From the NCBI GenBank assembly GCA_963766605.1, contig CAVYAT010000007.1, positions 992,001-1,056,000 of the forward strand: 64,000 nt of DNA. Reading direction: 5' to 3'. Of this stretch, positions 1 through 8,431 are shown piece after piece. Every line of letters begins with the position of its first letter. Within the stretch, counting starts at the first letter, position 1. Below the pieces are notes generated by a model. It was given only the letters and a program-made list of their open reading frames with translations, ran no database searches and had not been told where the DNA came from. The DNA is from AC-49 sp963766605 (GTDB lineage Bacteria > Actinomycetota > Thermoleophilia > Solirubrobacterales > Solirubrobacteraceae). The position numbers and the translations under genes are program-made.

Positions 1-684
1 GCGAGCACGGCGCTGCTCGACGGCGTCGGCGAGCGTGCGGCCGGCGACGGCGAGCGGCATCGGCTTGCCGAGGAACTTCGGGCCGCCGGACAGGGCGGGC
101 AGCGCGCTGGGGTGCTCGAAGCCCTCGGTCACCATGTCGGTGTCGACGAACCCGAGGTACACGACGCCGACGTCGGTGCCCGTCGCCATCAGTTCCTGGC
201 GCAGCGCGTTGGCGAACGCCTCGACGCCGGCCTTGGACGCCGTGTAGGCGCTCATCAGGCCGAGGTTGGCGATCGCCGACAGCGACGAGACGCACAGGAT
301 GTAGCCCTGGCGCGCGACGATCTCGGGCAGTGCCGCGCGCACGGTGCGCCAGACACCGAGCAGGTTGACCTCGATCGTGCGCTCCCAGTCGGCGGGCGCC
401 ATCGCGGCGACCGTCCCGAACGCGGCGACGCCCGCGTTGGCGACGACGGCGTCGATGCGCCCGAAGCGCTCGATCGCCCCCTCGACCATCGCGTCGACGC
501 CGTCGGCGTCGGTGACGTCGACGGTCAGCGCGGCGGCGCGGTCGCCGAGCAGCGCCGCCTGGTGCTCGAGCTGCTCGGGCTCCAGCCCGGCGAGCACGAC
601 GCTCCAGCCGCGCGCGTGGAGCTGACGCGCGGTCTCCAGTCCGATGCCGCGCGCCGCGCCGGTGATCAGGGCGACGCGACTCAT
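1..684 (-). CDS. SDR-family NAD(P)-dependent oxidoreductase, C-terminus cut by window edge
   Basis: The start codon is ATG at 682-684 and the reading frame stays open to base 1, so 228 codons are visible and the C-terminus is missing. Short-chain dehydrogenases are Rossmann-fold oxidoreductases of the cytoplasm. Visible hallmarks are the cofactor motif TGAARGIG (about residues 8-15), NAG (83-85), the catalytic serine in CVSSLS (near 134), and Tyr147/Lys151 in YTASK. The start overlaps the stop of the upstream kinase gene in an ATGA arrangement, so the two are probably translated together. The substrate cannot be deduced. Confidence 0.9.
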   Translation of the reverse strand, partial: MSRVALITGAARGIGLETARQLHARGWSVVLAGLEPEQLEHQAALLGDRAAALTVDVTDADGVDAMVEGAIERFGRIDAVVANAGVAAFGTVAAMAPADWERTIEVNLLGVWRTVRAALPEIVARQGYILCVSSLSAIANLGLMSAYTASKAGVEAFANALRQELMATGTDVGVVYLGFVDTDMVTEGFEHPSALPALSGGPKFLGKPMPLAVAGRTLADAVEQRRAR

Positions 685-1898
685 TTGGTGTTGTCGTTCA
701 CGAGCTCTTGCAACTGTTTCACAATGCTGTGCGTCTTGGTGGCCGTGATCGCGCGCAGCCGCACGGCGGTCGGCGACGTGCTCGTGGCGACGACGGCGAT
801 GACGACCCCAGCGGCGACCAGCAGCACGGCGAGCAGTGCGACGAGCCACTGGCGCACGCGGCGGCGCCGGCGCGGGCGCACCGGTGCGGCGGCCGCCGGC
901 GCGGGCGCCGGCGCTTGCGGCGCCGGGCGCGGCGGCGTCGGCTGGCGCGCGACGACCGGGGTCTCCGGCCGGGGCTGGCGCGTCGTCTCCGGCTCGATCG
1001 ATGCGACACGGGTGGCGCTCGTCGCCGGCTCCGCGACGCGCGTCGCGCCGGTCGGCGCGTCCCCGTAGCCCCGGGCGCCGTCCATCATCGCCTTGCGCAT
1101 CGTCTCCGCGTCCTCGTAGCGGTCGCGCGGATTGAGTGCCAGCGCGCGGTCGATGGCCAGCGCGAGCTGCGGCGTGACGCCCTCGACGATCTCGTCGAGG
1201 AGCGGCGGCGCCTCGCGCTGCTGCTTGATGGCCAGCTCGGTCAGCGACTGGGCCTCATAGGGCAGCTGGCCCGACAGCAGCTGGTAGGCGACGACGCCGA
1301 GGCCGTAGAGGTCGGCCGGCGGGCCGGCCTCGTCGCCCGAGGCCTGCTCGGGGGCCAGGTAGGACGCGGTGCCGAGCACCGAGCCGACCTGCGTGATCGA
1401 CGACTCGTCGGCGAGGTTCTTGGCGATCCCGAAGTCGGCGACCTTCGTCGTCCCCTCGTTGGAGCGCAGCAGGTTGCCGGGCTTGATGTCGCGATGCACG
1501 ACGCCGTGGCGGTGGGCGAACTCGAGGCCGCGGCAGGCGTGGCCGACGATCGCCAGCGCCTCGTTGACCGGCAGGTGGCCCTGCTCGCGCAGCAGCTCGG
1601 CGCCCGACTTGCCCTCGACGTACTCCATGACGATGTAGTGGCGCCCCGAGTCCTGGTCGAGGCCGAAGTCGAAGACCTGGACGATGTTGGGGTGCACGAG
1701 GCGCGCGGCGGCCAGCGCCTCGCGGCGAAAGCGCGACACGAACTGGCCGTCGTTGGCGAGGTGCTCGGCCAGCAGCTTGACGGCGACGCTGCGCTCGAGC
1801 CGGCGGTCGCGCGCCAGGCGGACGGTCGACATGCCGCCGACGCCGAGGCGGGCGCCGAGCTCGTAGCGGCCGGCGATCAGCTCTTCGGTGTCGGTCAT
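681..1898 (-). CDS. Ser/Thr protein kinase with single C-terminal membrane anchor
   Basis: 405 residues starting at ATG 1896-1898. The N-terminal ~265 residues are a Hanks-type kinase: glycine loop LGVGGMSTV (about 18-26), ATP lysine K41 in VAVK, catalytic HRDIKPGN (135-142) and DFG (155-157). A Pro/Ala/Arg-rich linker follows, then one hydrophobic segment (WLVALLAVLLVAAG) and only about 35 extracellular residues. PASTA repeats, usual in actinobacterial PknB, are absent. The start overlaps the stop of the lipoprotein gene by four bases (ATGA), and its own stop overlaps the dehydrogenase start, giving a coupled operon. The short ectodomain suggests signalling through a partner; that is inference. 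Confidence 0.92.
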   Translation of the reverse strand: MTDTEELIAGRYELGARLGVGGMSTVRLARDRRLERSVAVKLLAEHLANDGQFVSRFRREALAAARLVHPNIVQVFDFGLDQDSGRHYIVMEYVEGKSGAELLREQGHLPVNEALAIVGHACRGLEFAHRHGVVHRDIKPGNLLRSNEGTTKVADFGIAKNLADESSITQVGSVLGTASYLAPEQASGDEAGPPADLYGLGVVAYQLLSGQLPYEAQSLTELAIKQQREAPPLLDEIVEGVTPQLALAIDRALALNPRDRYEDAETMRKAMMDGARGYGDAPTGATRVAEPATSATRVASIEPETTRQPRPETPVVARQPTPPRPAPQAPAPAPAAAAPVRPRRRRRVRQWLVALLAVLLVAAGVVIAVVATSTSPTAVRLRAITATKTHSIVKQLQELVNDNTK

Positions 1899-2380
1899 GG
1901 GAAGCTCAGGCCGCCGCTGCCGTCGTCGGTTGACGTCGTGTCGGGCGCGGTCGGCGTCGTGTCGGTCTCGATCGTCACGGTGTCCGTGTTGGTCTCCGGC
2001 GTCGTGGCCGTCGTCGGCGTCGTGTCGGTCGGCGTCGTCGTCGTGTCGGTGTCCGTCGTCTTTGTGGTCGTGGGACCGGCCCGACAGTCTTGCGGGATGC
2101 GGTCGATCAGGCGCTGCGTGCCGTGCGCGAGGCGGATCTTCAGACGCGCGTCGACACTCGCCGGCAGCGACTTGATCACGTCGACGACCCGCTGGCCGGC
2201 GGCCTGCGCGTCGGCACAACGCTGCGCCTCGACGCCGTCGGCGACGTCCTGGAGATGCTGAACGAGCTGCGTGGCGTCGCTGTTGGGGATCAGCCCGCCG
2301 CTGGAGCCGCCGCACGAGACGAGCACGGCGGTGGCACCGCCGAGCGCGAGGGCGGCGAGAAGGCGGATCGGCGTTCGCAC
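1895..2380 (-). CDS. Putative lipoprotein with Thr-rich tail
   Basis: 161 residues from a GTG at 2378-2380. This start places a short basic N-terminus, a hydrophobic stretch and a lipobox (VLVSC) in the right order; longer upstream extensions lose this. The middle third is a small predicted helical domain with two cysteines (QRCAD and PQDC). The last ~60 residues are almost entirely Thr, Pro and Asp, encoded by a repetitive gtc/gtgtcg-like stretch (about 1915-2080). Extracytoplasmic and membrane-anchored by inference. It is the first gene of a coupled unit with the Ser/Thr kinase. I do not recognise a family. Confidence 0.72.
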   Translation of the reverse strand: MRTPIRLLAALALGGATAVLVSCGGSSGGLIPNSDATQLVQHLQDVADGVEAQRCADAQAAGQRVVDVIKSLPASVDARLKIRLAHGTQRLIDRIPQDCRAGPTTTKTTDTDTTTTPTDTTPTTATTPETNTDTVTIETDTTPTAPDTTSTDDGSGGLSFP

Positions 2381-2381
2381 G

Positions 2382-3113
2382 TCACTGACCGTACTGAAGG
2401 CGGTCGGCCAGTGAGTCGGGCAGGCGCGCGGCGCGAATCGCCGCCGCAGCGCCCGCGATGTCGTATGAAGTGCGGTGCCAGATGGCGCGGTCGCCGTCGG
2501 TATCGAGCAGCAACCAGGCGGCGCGTGGGTCGCCGTCTCGCGGCTGGCCGACGCTGCCCGGGTTGAGCAGCCACTCACCGGCGCCGAGATCGAGCGCGTC
2601 GCCCGCGCGGCGCGGCTCGCCGGTCGCCAGCTCGCCCTCGCGGCGCACGAAGCTCAGCGCCACATGGCTGTGGCCGATCAGGCAGATGCGGTGTTCCTGG
2701 GCGTCGAGGCACAGCTCGGCCAGCAGCGCGCTGAGCACGTACTCCCACAGCGGGTCGCGCGGCGAGGCGTGGTAGAGACCAAGGTCCTCGCGCTGCGCGG
2801 TCGGCGACAGCGTCCTGAGGAACTCCAGCTGCGGGGCGCCGATGACCTGCTGGGTCCAGCGGGCCGCGAGCGCGGCGCCGCGGGAGAAGTCGTCGAGCGC
2901 GAGGTCGCCGGTCACCGCCAGGTCGTGGTTGCCGGCCAGGACGACCGCGCAGTGCTCGCGCGCGAGTTCGACGCAGTCATTGGGGTCGGCGCCGTAGCCG
3001 ACGAGGTCGCCGAGGCACCAGACCTCGCGCGCCCGGGTGTTGGCGATGTCGTCGAGCACCGCCTCGAAGGCGTGGCGGTTGCCGTGGATGTCCGAGACGA
3101 TGGCGACGTGCAT
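2382..3113 (-). CDS. Metallophosphoesterase, YfcE/ApaH-like
   Basis: 243 residues, ATG at 3111-3113. All calcineurin-like phosphoesterase metal motifs are present: SDIHGN near the N-terminus, GDLVGYG, GNHD and GHSH. Such enzymes are cytoplasmic dinuclear-metal phosphodiesterases or phosphatases acting on nucleotides or phosphoproteins; the substrate here cannot be read from sequence. The lipoprotein/kinase/dehydrogenase genes follow on the same strand after 1 base, so it may head that operon. It is divergent from the M48 protease gene with only 12 bases between the two start codons, so their promoters must overlap the opposite coding sequence or a gene start is misassigned. Confidence 0.88.
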   Translation of the reverse strand: MHVAIVSDIHGNRHAFEAVLDDIANTRAREVWCLGDLVGYGADPNDCVELAREHCAVVLAGNHDLAVTGDLALDDFSRGAALAARWTQQVIGAPQLEFLRTLSPTAQREDLGLYHASPRDPLWEYVLSALLAELCLDAQEHRICLIGHSHVALSFVRREGELATGEPRRAGDALDLGAGEWLLNPGSVGQPRDGDPRAAWLLLDTDGDRAIWHRTSYDIAGAAAAIRAARLPDSLADRLQYGQ

Positions 3114-3125
3114 CAGACTGGGTGG

Positions 3126-4307
3126 GTGTCGTTTCCCCGCACTCGCGCATTGAACGCGCTGGCCCTGGCCGCCGTGACGGCCGAGGCGGCGGCGCGGGCG
3201 CTCAGTCCCCGCGACGGCATGCTCAAACCGCTCGCGGTCGAGGCGGGATCGTACTTCAGCCCGCAGGAGATCGACCGCGCTCGCGCCTTCGCCCGTCCGC
3301 AGCGCGCGCTCGGGCTCGGGGCGGGCATCGCCGAGACGCTGACGCTGGCGGCGTTCGCGCGCAGACCACCGGCCCATCGCTCGATCGCGCTCGCCGCGGC
3401 GCAGCTTTCGCTGGCCACGACCGTCGCGCCGCTGCCGCTGCGGGCCGTGATGCGCGCCCGCGCCCGGCGCGCCGGCCTGGTCACCCAGGGCTGGGGCGGC
3501 TGGGCCGTCGACCTGGCCAAGGGCACGGCGATCTCGACCGGCGCCGCGGCGGTGCTGGCCGGGGCCGCCGGGGCGCTCGGGCGGCGCTTCGGCGAGCGCT
3601 GGTGGCTGCCCGCAGCCGGCGGCGGCGTCGCGCTGAGCGCGGGGCTGGCGGTCGTTGCGCCGGTGCTGCTCGATCCGGTCTTCAACCGCTTCACGCCGCT
3701 GCCCTCCGGGGAGACGCGCGACGACGTTATCGAGCTGGCGAGAGCGGCCGGCGTCGGTGTCGGCGAGGTCTTCTCGGTCGACGCCTCGCGACGCACGACG
3801 ACGGCCAACGCCTACGTCAACGGCCTCGGGCCGACCAAGCGCGTCGTGCTGTTCGACACGCTGGTCGACTCGTTCACACGCGACGAGACGCGGCTCGTCG
3901 TCGCCCACGAGCTGTCGCACGTGCGCAACCGCGACGTGCTGCGCAACCTCGCATTCGCGGCGCTGATCGCGCCGGCGACGCTGCGCGCCGGCGCCGCGTT
4001 CGCCCCCGGACCGCCGACCGCGCAGACACTGCCGGCGCTGTCGCTCGGCCTCGGCATCGCCGCGCTGCCGGCCACGATCGCCGCGGCGCGGATGTCGCGG
4101 CAGATGGAGAACCGCGCCGACACGTTCAGCCTGCGCCTGACCGACGCGCCCGAGCCGTTCATCAGCTTCGAGCGCAAGATCGTCGTCCGCGACCTCGCCG
4201 ACCCGCAGCCGCCCCGACTGCTGCGCGCGCTGCTGGCCACGCACCCGTCGACGGTCGAGCGGATCGGAGTCGCGCGGGCCTACGAGGCGCAGCGCGGGAC
4301 CGGCTAG
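3126..4307 (+). CDS. M48-family integral membrane zinc metalloprotease
   Basis: 393 residues from a GTG at 3126 (a TTG eight codons later is possible). Several hydrophobic segments precede and follow the zinc site HELSHVRNRD, and the third ligand lies in the later motif MENRAD. This is the layout of CAAX prenyl protease 1/HtpX-like M48 enzymes, which cleave membrane or misfolded proteins from the cytoplasmic face. Length is in the normal range for Ste24-like members. Its stop codon overlaps the stop of the convergent DUF3467 gene. Confidence 0.85.
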   Translation: MSFPRTRALNALALAAVTAEAAARALSPRDGMLKPLAVEAGSYFSPQEIDRARAFARPQRALGLGAGIAETLTLAAFARRPPAHRSIALAAAQLSLATTVAPLPLRAVMRARARRAGLVTQGWGGWAVDLAKGTAISTGAAAVLAGAAGALGRRFGERWWLPAAGGGVALSAGLAVVAPVLLDPVFNRFTPLPSGETRDDVIELARAAGVGVGEVFSVDASRRTTTANAYVNGLGPTKRVVLFDTLVDSFTRDETRLVVAHELSHVRNRDVLRNLAFAALIAPATLRAGAAFAPGPPTAQTLPALSLGLGIAALPATIAAARMSRQMENRADTFSLRLTDAPEPFISFERKIVVRDLADPQPPRLLRALLATHPSTVERIGVARAYEAQRGTG

Positions 4308-4606
4308 GAGTCGCGCTCGTCGTACTCCGGCAGGTTCTTGATGCCCTCGCGGGTGCTCCACTTGGCGTAGTCGTCCTGCATCGCCTCGATGAGCTGCCCC
4401 ATAAGGCGCGGCGAGAGGTCCATGCGGGCGACGACGACACCTGGGATCTCATCGTCCTCGACCTCATGGTCGACGCGGGCGAACGTGATCGTGAACTCGT
4501 AGTCGGAGTGGGCGACGGTGGCGAAGTTCGCGTAGTGCCCCGCCATCACCTCGGGCGAGAAATGGAGGTTGATGTGACGCTCGGCGCCCGGGTCCTGATC
4601 GGCCAT
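4304..4606 (-). CDS. DUF3467 family protein
   Basis: 100 residues, ATG at 4604-4606; an earlier upstream start would run into the rlmH gene. The sequence INLHFSPEVMAGHYANF and the downstream MDLSPRLMGQLIEAMQ stretch are characteristic of DUF3467 (PF11950), a small cytoplasmic family of unknown function. No signal peptide or membrane segment. It is divergent from rlmH with 19 bases between start codons, and its TAG overlaps the TAG of the M48 gene on the other strand. Confidence 0.8.
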   Translation of the reverse strand: MADQDPGAERHINLHFSPEVMAGHYANFATVAHSDYEFTITFARVDHEVEDDEIPGVVVARMDLSPRLMGQLIEAMQDDYAKWSTREGIKNLPEYDERDS

Positions 4607-4625
4607 CGCTTCTAGTATCGCAACC

Positions 4626-5033
4626 GTGAAGCTCACTGTCCTCGCCGTCGGCCGCCTGCGTCCGCCGTACGTCGACGACGTGGAGCACTACAAGCGGCTT
4701 CTCACGCGTCACGCGAAGCTCGAACTGGTCGAGATTCGCGAGGGCGATCGGGTGCAGCGGCGGCTGCCGGCGGACACCTACGTGTCGCTGCTCGACGTCG
4801 GTGGGACCGCCTACGACAGCCTCGAGTTCGCGCACTTCATCGAGCAGCGCCGTCAGGCCGGGCGCGACGTCTGCTTCGTCATCGGCGGCGCGATGGGGCT
4901 CGAGCTGACTGACGTCGAGCACCGGTTCAGCCTCGGGCCGCTGACGCTGCCCCACCAGCTCGCGCGCGTCGTGCTGCTCGAGCAGCTCTACCGCGCGCAC
5001 AAGATCATCGCCGGCGAGACGTACCACTACTGA
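4626..5033 (+). CDS. rlmH: 23S rRNA (pseudouridine-1915-N3)-methyltransferase RlmH
   Basis: 135 residues, ATG at 4626. RlmH is a SPOUT-class SAM-dependent enzyme that methylates pseudouridine 1915 of helix 69 in the 70S ribosome. The knot motif FVIGGAMGL (usually GGxxG) and the family C-terminus LEQLYRAHKIIAGETYHY are clear. It is about 20 residues shorter than E. coli RlmH; the shortening is internal, since both ends are present. The TGA overlaps the ATG of the channel gene by one base (TGATG), so rlmH, the channel gene and argS form one coupled operon. Confidence 0.95.
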   Translation: MKLTVLAVGRLRPPYVDDVEHYKRLLTRHAKLELVEIREGDRVQRRLPADTYVSLLDVGGTAYDSLEFAHFIEQRRQAGRDVCFVIGGAMGLELTDVEHRFSLGPLTLPHQLARVVLLEQLYRAHKIIAGETYHY

Positions 5034-6037
5034 TGCACCCCGTCGACCGCGACCTGCGCTCCTTTGCCCACCGCGTCGGGCTGCTCGTCCTGATCATGGG
5101 GCTGCTGTTCGTCGCGGGCACGCTCGGGTTCGCGCTCAGCGAGCATCTCAGCGCCTGGCAGGGCTTCCGCTGGACGCTCGACACCGTCGCCACCGAGGGC
5201 ACGCTCGCCGACCCGCAATCGACCTTCGGGCAGATCCTCCAGGTCGTCCTGATCGTGGTCGGCGTCGGTACGCTCTTCGGTGCCCTGGCGACCGTGACCG
5301 AGTTCTTCGTGTCCGGCCATCTCGCCGGCGTGCTCGAGCGCCGCCGGACCCACCGCATGATCGACGCGACCACCGACCACTTCATCGTCTGCGGCTTCGG
5401 CCGCGTCGGCCGCCAGGTGGCGCGGGACCTGCGGGCGGCGGGCGCCCGTTACGTGATCATCGACCCGGTCGGCGAGAACCGCGAGTACGCCAGCGACGTG
5501 GGGGTGCGGTTCATCGAGGGCGACGCGTCGAGCGACGAGAACCTGCGCCGGGCCGGGATCGAGCGCGCGCGAGCGGTGATCGCCTGCGTCGACTCCGACG
5601 CCGAGAACATCTTCATCGCGCTGACCGCGCGCGAGCTCAACCCCGGTGTGGCGATCGTCGCGCGCGCGGCCGACGAGCACTCCGAGAGCAAGCTGCTGCG
5701 CGCCGGCGCCGACCGCGTGATCTCGCCCTACAAGTCCTCGGGCGCCGAGATGGCGCGGCTCGCCCTGCACCCGCAGGTGTCGGGCGCGATCGACGTCGCC
5801 GACGACCACCGGCTCGAGGAGATCTCGGTGTCGCCCGGCTGCGAGGGCTCGGGCAAACGGCTCGACGAGATCCGCGGTGGGGCATTCATCGTCGGCGTCA
5901 AGCATGCCGACGGGACGTTCGAGGCCCAGCCGCCGCCCGAGACCGTCGTCGGCGACGGCGATGTCGTGATGGCGCTCGGGACGCCGCGGACGATGGAGCG
6001 CCTCGAGGCGCTGTTCGAGCCGGCGCGGACGCCATGA
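5033..6037 (+). CDS. Two-TM potassium-channel-like protein with TrkA-N (RCK) domain
   Basis: 334 residues. Two hydrophobic segments (about 15-37 and 67-93) flank a pore-loop-like stretch, followed by a Rossmann RCK domain with FGRVGRQVARDL (about 123-134) and then a TrkA-C-like region ending near residue 330. This is the topology of MthK/Kch-type channels gated by nucleotides or ions. The position where TVGYGD is expected reads TVATEGTLAD, so the canonical selectivity filter is absent; ion selectivity is uncertain. It overlaps both rlmH (TGATG) and argS (ATGA). Confidence 0.85.
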   Translation: MHPVDRDLRSFAHRVGLLVLIMGLLFVAGTLGFALSEHLSAWQGFRWTLDTVATEGTLADPQSTFGQILQVVLIVVGVGTLFGALATVTEFFVSGHLAGVLERRRTHRMIDATTDHFIVCGFGRVGRQVARDLRAAGARYVIIDPVGENREYASDVGVRFIEGDASSDENLRRAGIERARAVIACVDSDAENIFIALTARELNPGVAIVARAADEHSESKLLRAGADRVISPYKSSGAEMARLALHPQVSGAIDVADDHRLEEISVSPGCEGSGKRLDEIRGGAFIVGVKHADGTFEAQPPPETVVGDGDVVMALGTPRTMERLEALFEPARTP

Positions 6038-7674
6038 ACCCGACCGACGCGCTGCGGGCGGCCGTGGCCGATGCGGCCCGGTCGCTGGTCGACGACGAGG
6101 GCCACGGCTCGGGCGCGCTGCGTACCGCGCCGACGCTCGAACGACCCAAGAAGGCCGACTTCGGCGATTTCTCAAGCAACGTGGCGATGCTGCTGGCGCC
6201 GACGCTGGGCTCGCCGCCGCGCGACGTCGCCGGCCGCGTCGGCGACGCGCTGGCAGAGGCGCTGGGCGGCCACCTGGCCCGCTTCGAGGTGGCTGGTCCC
6301 GGCTTCCTCAACCTGTTCCTGTCCGACGACTGGCACGTCGATGCGCTCGGATACGTGCTCGGCGCGGGGGATGCATTCGGCGCCGGTGGCGTCACGACGA
6401 CGCAGCGGATCGACATCGAGTTCGTCTCGGCCAACCCGACGGGGCCGCTGCACGTCGGCCACGCGCGCAACGCGGCCTACGGCGACGCGCTGGCCCGGGT
6501 GCTGGCGTTCGCCGGCCACGACGTGGCGCGCGAGTTCTACGTCAACGACTACGGCTCGCAGATCGTCCGCCTCGCCGAGTCGCTGCGCGCGCGGGCGCGG
6601 GGTGAGGAGGTGCCCGAGGGCGGCTACGTCGGCGACTACGTCACGGAGCTCGCCGCCGAGATCGACGGCGCGGCCGATTTGGACCTCGACGACCTCGGCC
6701 GGCGCGGTGTGGAGGCCAACCTGGCCCACATGCGCACGTCGCTCGAGCGCTTCCGCGTCGAGTTCGACATCTGGTTCTCCGAGCGCTCGCTGCACACCGA
6801 GGCGGTCGGCGAGGACTCAGACGCCGTTGCCCACGCGTTCACCGAGCTCGACAAGCTCGGCCAGACCTACACCCACGACGGGGCGCTGTGGCTGCGCACG
6901 TCGGCCCACGGCGAGGACAAGGACCGTGTGCTCGTGCGGTCGACCGGCGAGCACACGTACTTCGCCTCCGACATCGCCTACCACCAGAACAAGCGCGAGC
7001 GCGGCTTCGACCGGCTGATCGACGTGTGGGGGGCCGACCACCACGGCTACGTGCAGCGGATGAAGGCCGCCTACGAGGCACTGGGCGGCGACCGCGACGC
7101 GCTCGAGCTGATCATCATGCAGTTCGTCCACCTCGTCGCCCGCGGCGAGCGCGCGTCGATGTCCAAGCGCGCGGGCGAGTTCGTGACGCTCGACGAGCTG
7201 GTCGACGAGATCGGCGTCGACGCGGCGCGCTGGTACCTCCTGTCGCGCTCGCACGACACGACGATCGACCTCGACCTCGATCTGGCCCGCAGCGAGAGCG
7301 CGGAGAACCCCGTCTACTACGTGCAGTACGCCCACGCGCGCATCGAGTCGGTGAAGCGCAAGGCGGCGCAGGACGCGGGCGCCGCACCCGCCGGCCCGGG
7401 GATCGAGCTGCACGCGTCCGAGCGCGAGCTGATCCAGAAGCTGCTGGCGTTCCCGGGCGACGTGCTCGAAGCCGCCGAGCGCCGCGCCCCGCACAAGATC
7501 GCCACCTACGCGCTCGAGCTCGCCCAGGCGTTCACCGCCTTCTACCGCGACTGCCACGTCGTCGGAGAGCCCGAGCCGGTGATGCGCTTCCGGCTCGCCG
7601 AGTGCGCGGCCGCCCAGGACACGATCGCCCGCTGCCTCGACCTGCTGGGGATCGCCGCGCCCGACGAGATGTAG
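6034..7674 (+). CDS. argS: Arginyl-tRNA synthetase
   Basis: 546 residues, ATG at 6034 in an ATGA overlap with the channel gene. Class I synthetase that charges tRNA-Arg in the cytoplasm. The HIGH-type motif HVGHARNA (about residues 139-146) is present with the upstream block FVSANPTGP, and a KMSKS-type motif appears as SMSKRAG. The C-terminal DALR anticodon-binding domain ends normally (RCLDLLGI). Full length for the family; essential gene. Its stop lies one base from the convergent ccdA stop. Confidence 0.97.
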   Translation: MNPTDALRAAVADAARSLVDDEGHGSGALRTAPTLERPKKADFGDFSSNVAMLLAPTLGSPPRDVAGRVGDALAEALGGHLARFEVAGPGFLNLFLSDDWHVDALGYVLGAGDAFGAGGVTTTQRIDIEFVSANPTGPLHVGHARNAAYGDALARVLAFAGHDVAREFYVNDYGSQIVRLAESLRARARGEEVPEGGYVGDYVTELAAEIDGAADLDLDDLGRRGVEANLAHMRTSLERFRVEFDIWFSERSLHTEAVGEDSDAVAHAFTELDKLGQTYTHDGALWLRTSAHGEDKDRVLVRSTGEHTYFASDIAYHQNKRERGFDRLIDVWGADHHGYVQRMKAAYEALGGDRDALELIIMQFVHLVARGERASMSKRAGEFVTLDELVDEIGVDAARWYLLSRSHDTTIDLDLDLARSESAENPVYYVQYAHARIESVKRKAAQDAGAAPAGPGIELHASERELIQKLLAFPGDVLEAAERRAPHKIATYALELAQAFTAFYRDCHVVGEPEPVMRFRLAECAAAQDTIARCLDLLGIAAPDEM

Positions 7675-7675
7675 C

Positions 7676-8431
7676 TCACACGTTCTTGAAGAAGTCCAGC
7701 CCGAGCGAGTCGAGGCCCTTCTGCGCCTCGACGTTGAGGTGGGCGAACTCGCCCGTCAGCAACATCACGCCGGTGATGATCAGCAGCGCTCCGCCGACCG
7801 CAGTGATGAACAGGTAGTGGTTGCGGATCCAGGCGAACGTGGTCGTCAGGCGGTCGAAGGCCAGGGCGCAGAGCAGGAACGGGATCGCGAGTCCGGCGGA
7901 GTAGAAGGCGAGCAGGATGCCGCCGTGGTAGACGGTGCTCGACGTCGACGCGATGCCGAGGATCGAGGCGAGCGTCGGTCCGGCGCACGGCGTCCAGGCG
8001 ACGGCGAACGCCAGCCCGGCGACGATCGGGCCGCCGGTTCCGGCGTGGCGGATCAGCGTGTCGGGCCGCCACTCGCGGTTGAGGAACGGCAGCACCGGCG
8101 CGGCCAGGAAGAAGCAGCCCATCGCGATGATCAGCCAGCCGGCGATCGTGTTGATCGTCTCGCGGTGGGCGACCAGCGACGAGCCGAGCTTGGTCGCCGC
8201 CATCCCGAGGATGACGAACATGATCGTGAACGACAGGCAGAAGATGATGCTCGGCAGCAGCAGTCGCCAGGTACGGCGCTCGCCGGTGCGGATCTCGGCG
8301 ATCGACACGCCGGAGATCGCCGACAGGTAGCCGGGCACGAGCGGCAGCACGCACGGCGACACGAACGACAGCACCCCGACCGCGAATGCGGCGAGCACGG
8401 TGGTATCGGGAGCGGCGGCGATGGCGATCAC
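7676..8431 (-). CDS. ccdA: Cytochrome c biogenesis protein CcdA (thiol reductant transporter)
   Basis: 251 residues from GTG at 8429-8431, overlapping the ccmH stop (GTGA). Six hydrophobic segments and the two redox cysteines in FVSPCVLPL and AWTPCAGPT identify the CcdA/DsbD transmembrane family, which passes electrons from cytoplasmic thioredoxin to extracytoplasmic thioredoxin-like proteins. Last gene of the tlpA-ccmH-ccdA operon, consistent with reduction of apocytochrome CxxCH cysteines. Confidence 0.93.
   Translation of the reverse strand: MIAIAAAPDTTVLAAFAVGVLSFVSPCVLPLVPGYLSAISGVSIAEIRTGERRTWRLLLPSIIFCLSFTIMFVILGMAATKLGSSLVAHRETINTIAGWLIIAMGCFFLAAPVLPFLNREWRPDTLIRHAGTGGPIVAGLAFAVAWTPCAGPTLASILGIASTSSTVYHGGILLAFYSAGLAIPFLLCALAFDRLTTTFAWIRNHYLFITAVGGALLIITGVMLLTGEFAHLNVEAQKGLDSLGLDFFKNV

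Noticed and set aside
1915..2080. Repetitive gtc/gtgtcg-like DNA as a possible tandem repeat or CRISPR-like element
   Set aside because: It encodes the Thr/Pro/Asp tail of the lipoprotein in frame, with imperfect units and no spacers.
112..2315. Long plus-strand and alternative minus-strand reading frames over the kinase region
   Set aside because: They are rich in Arg/Ala/Gly, lack any domain, and lie opposite or out of frame with genes that have clear kinase and dehydrogenase motifs. High GC makes long empty frames common here.
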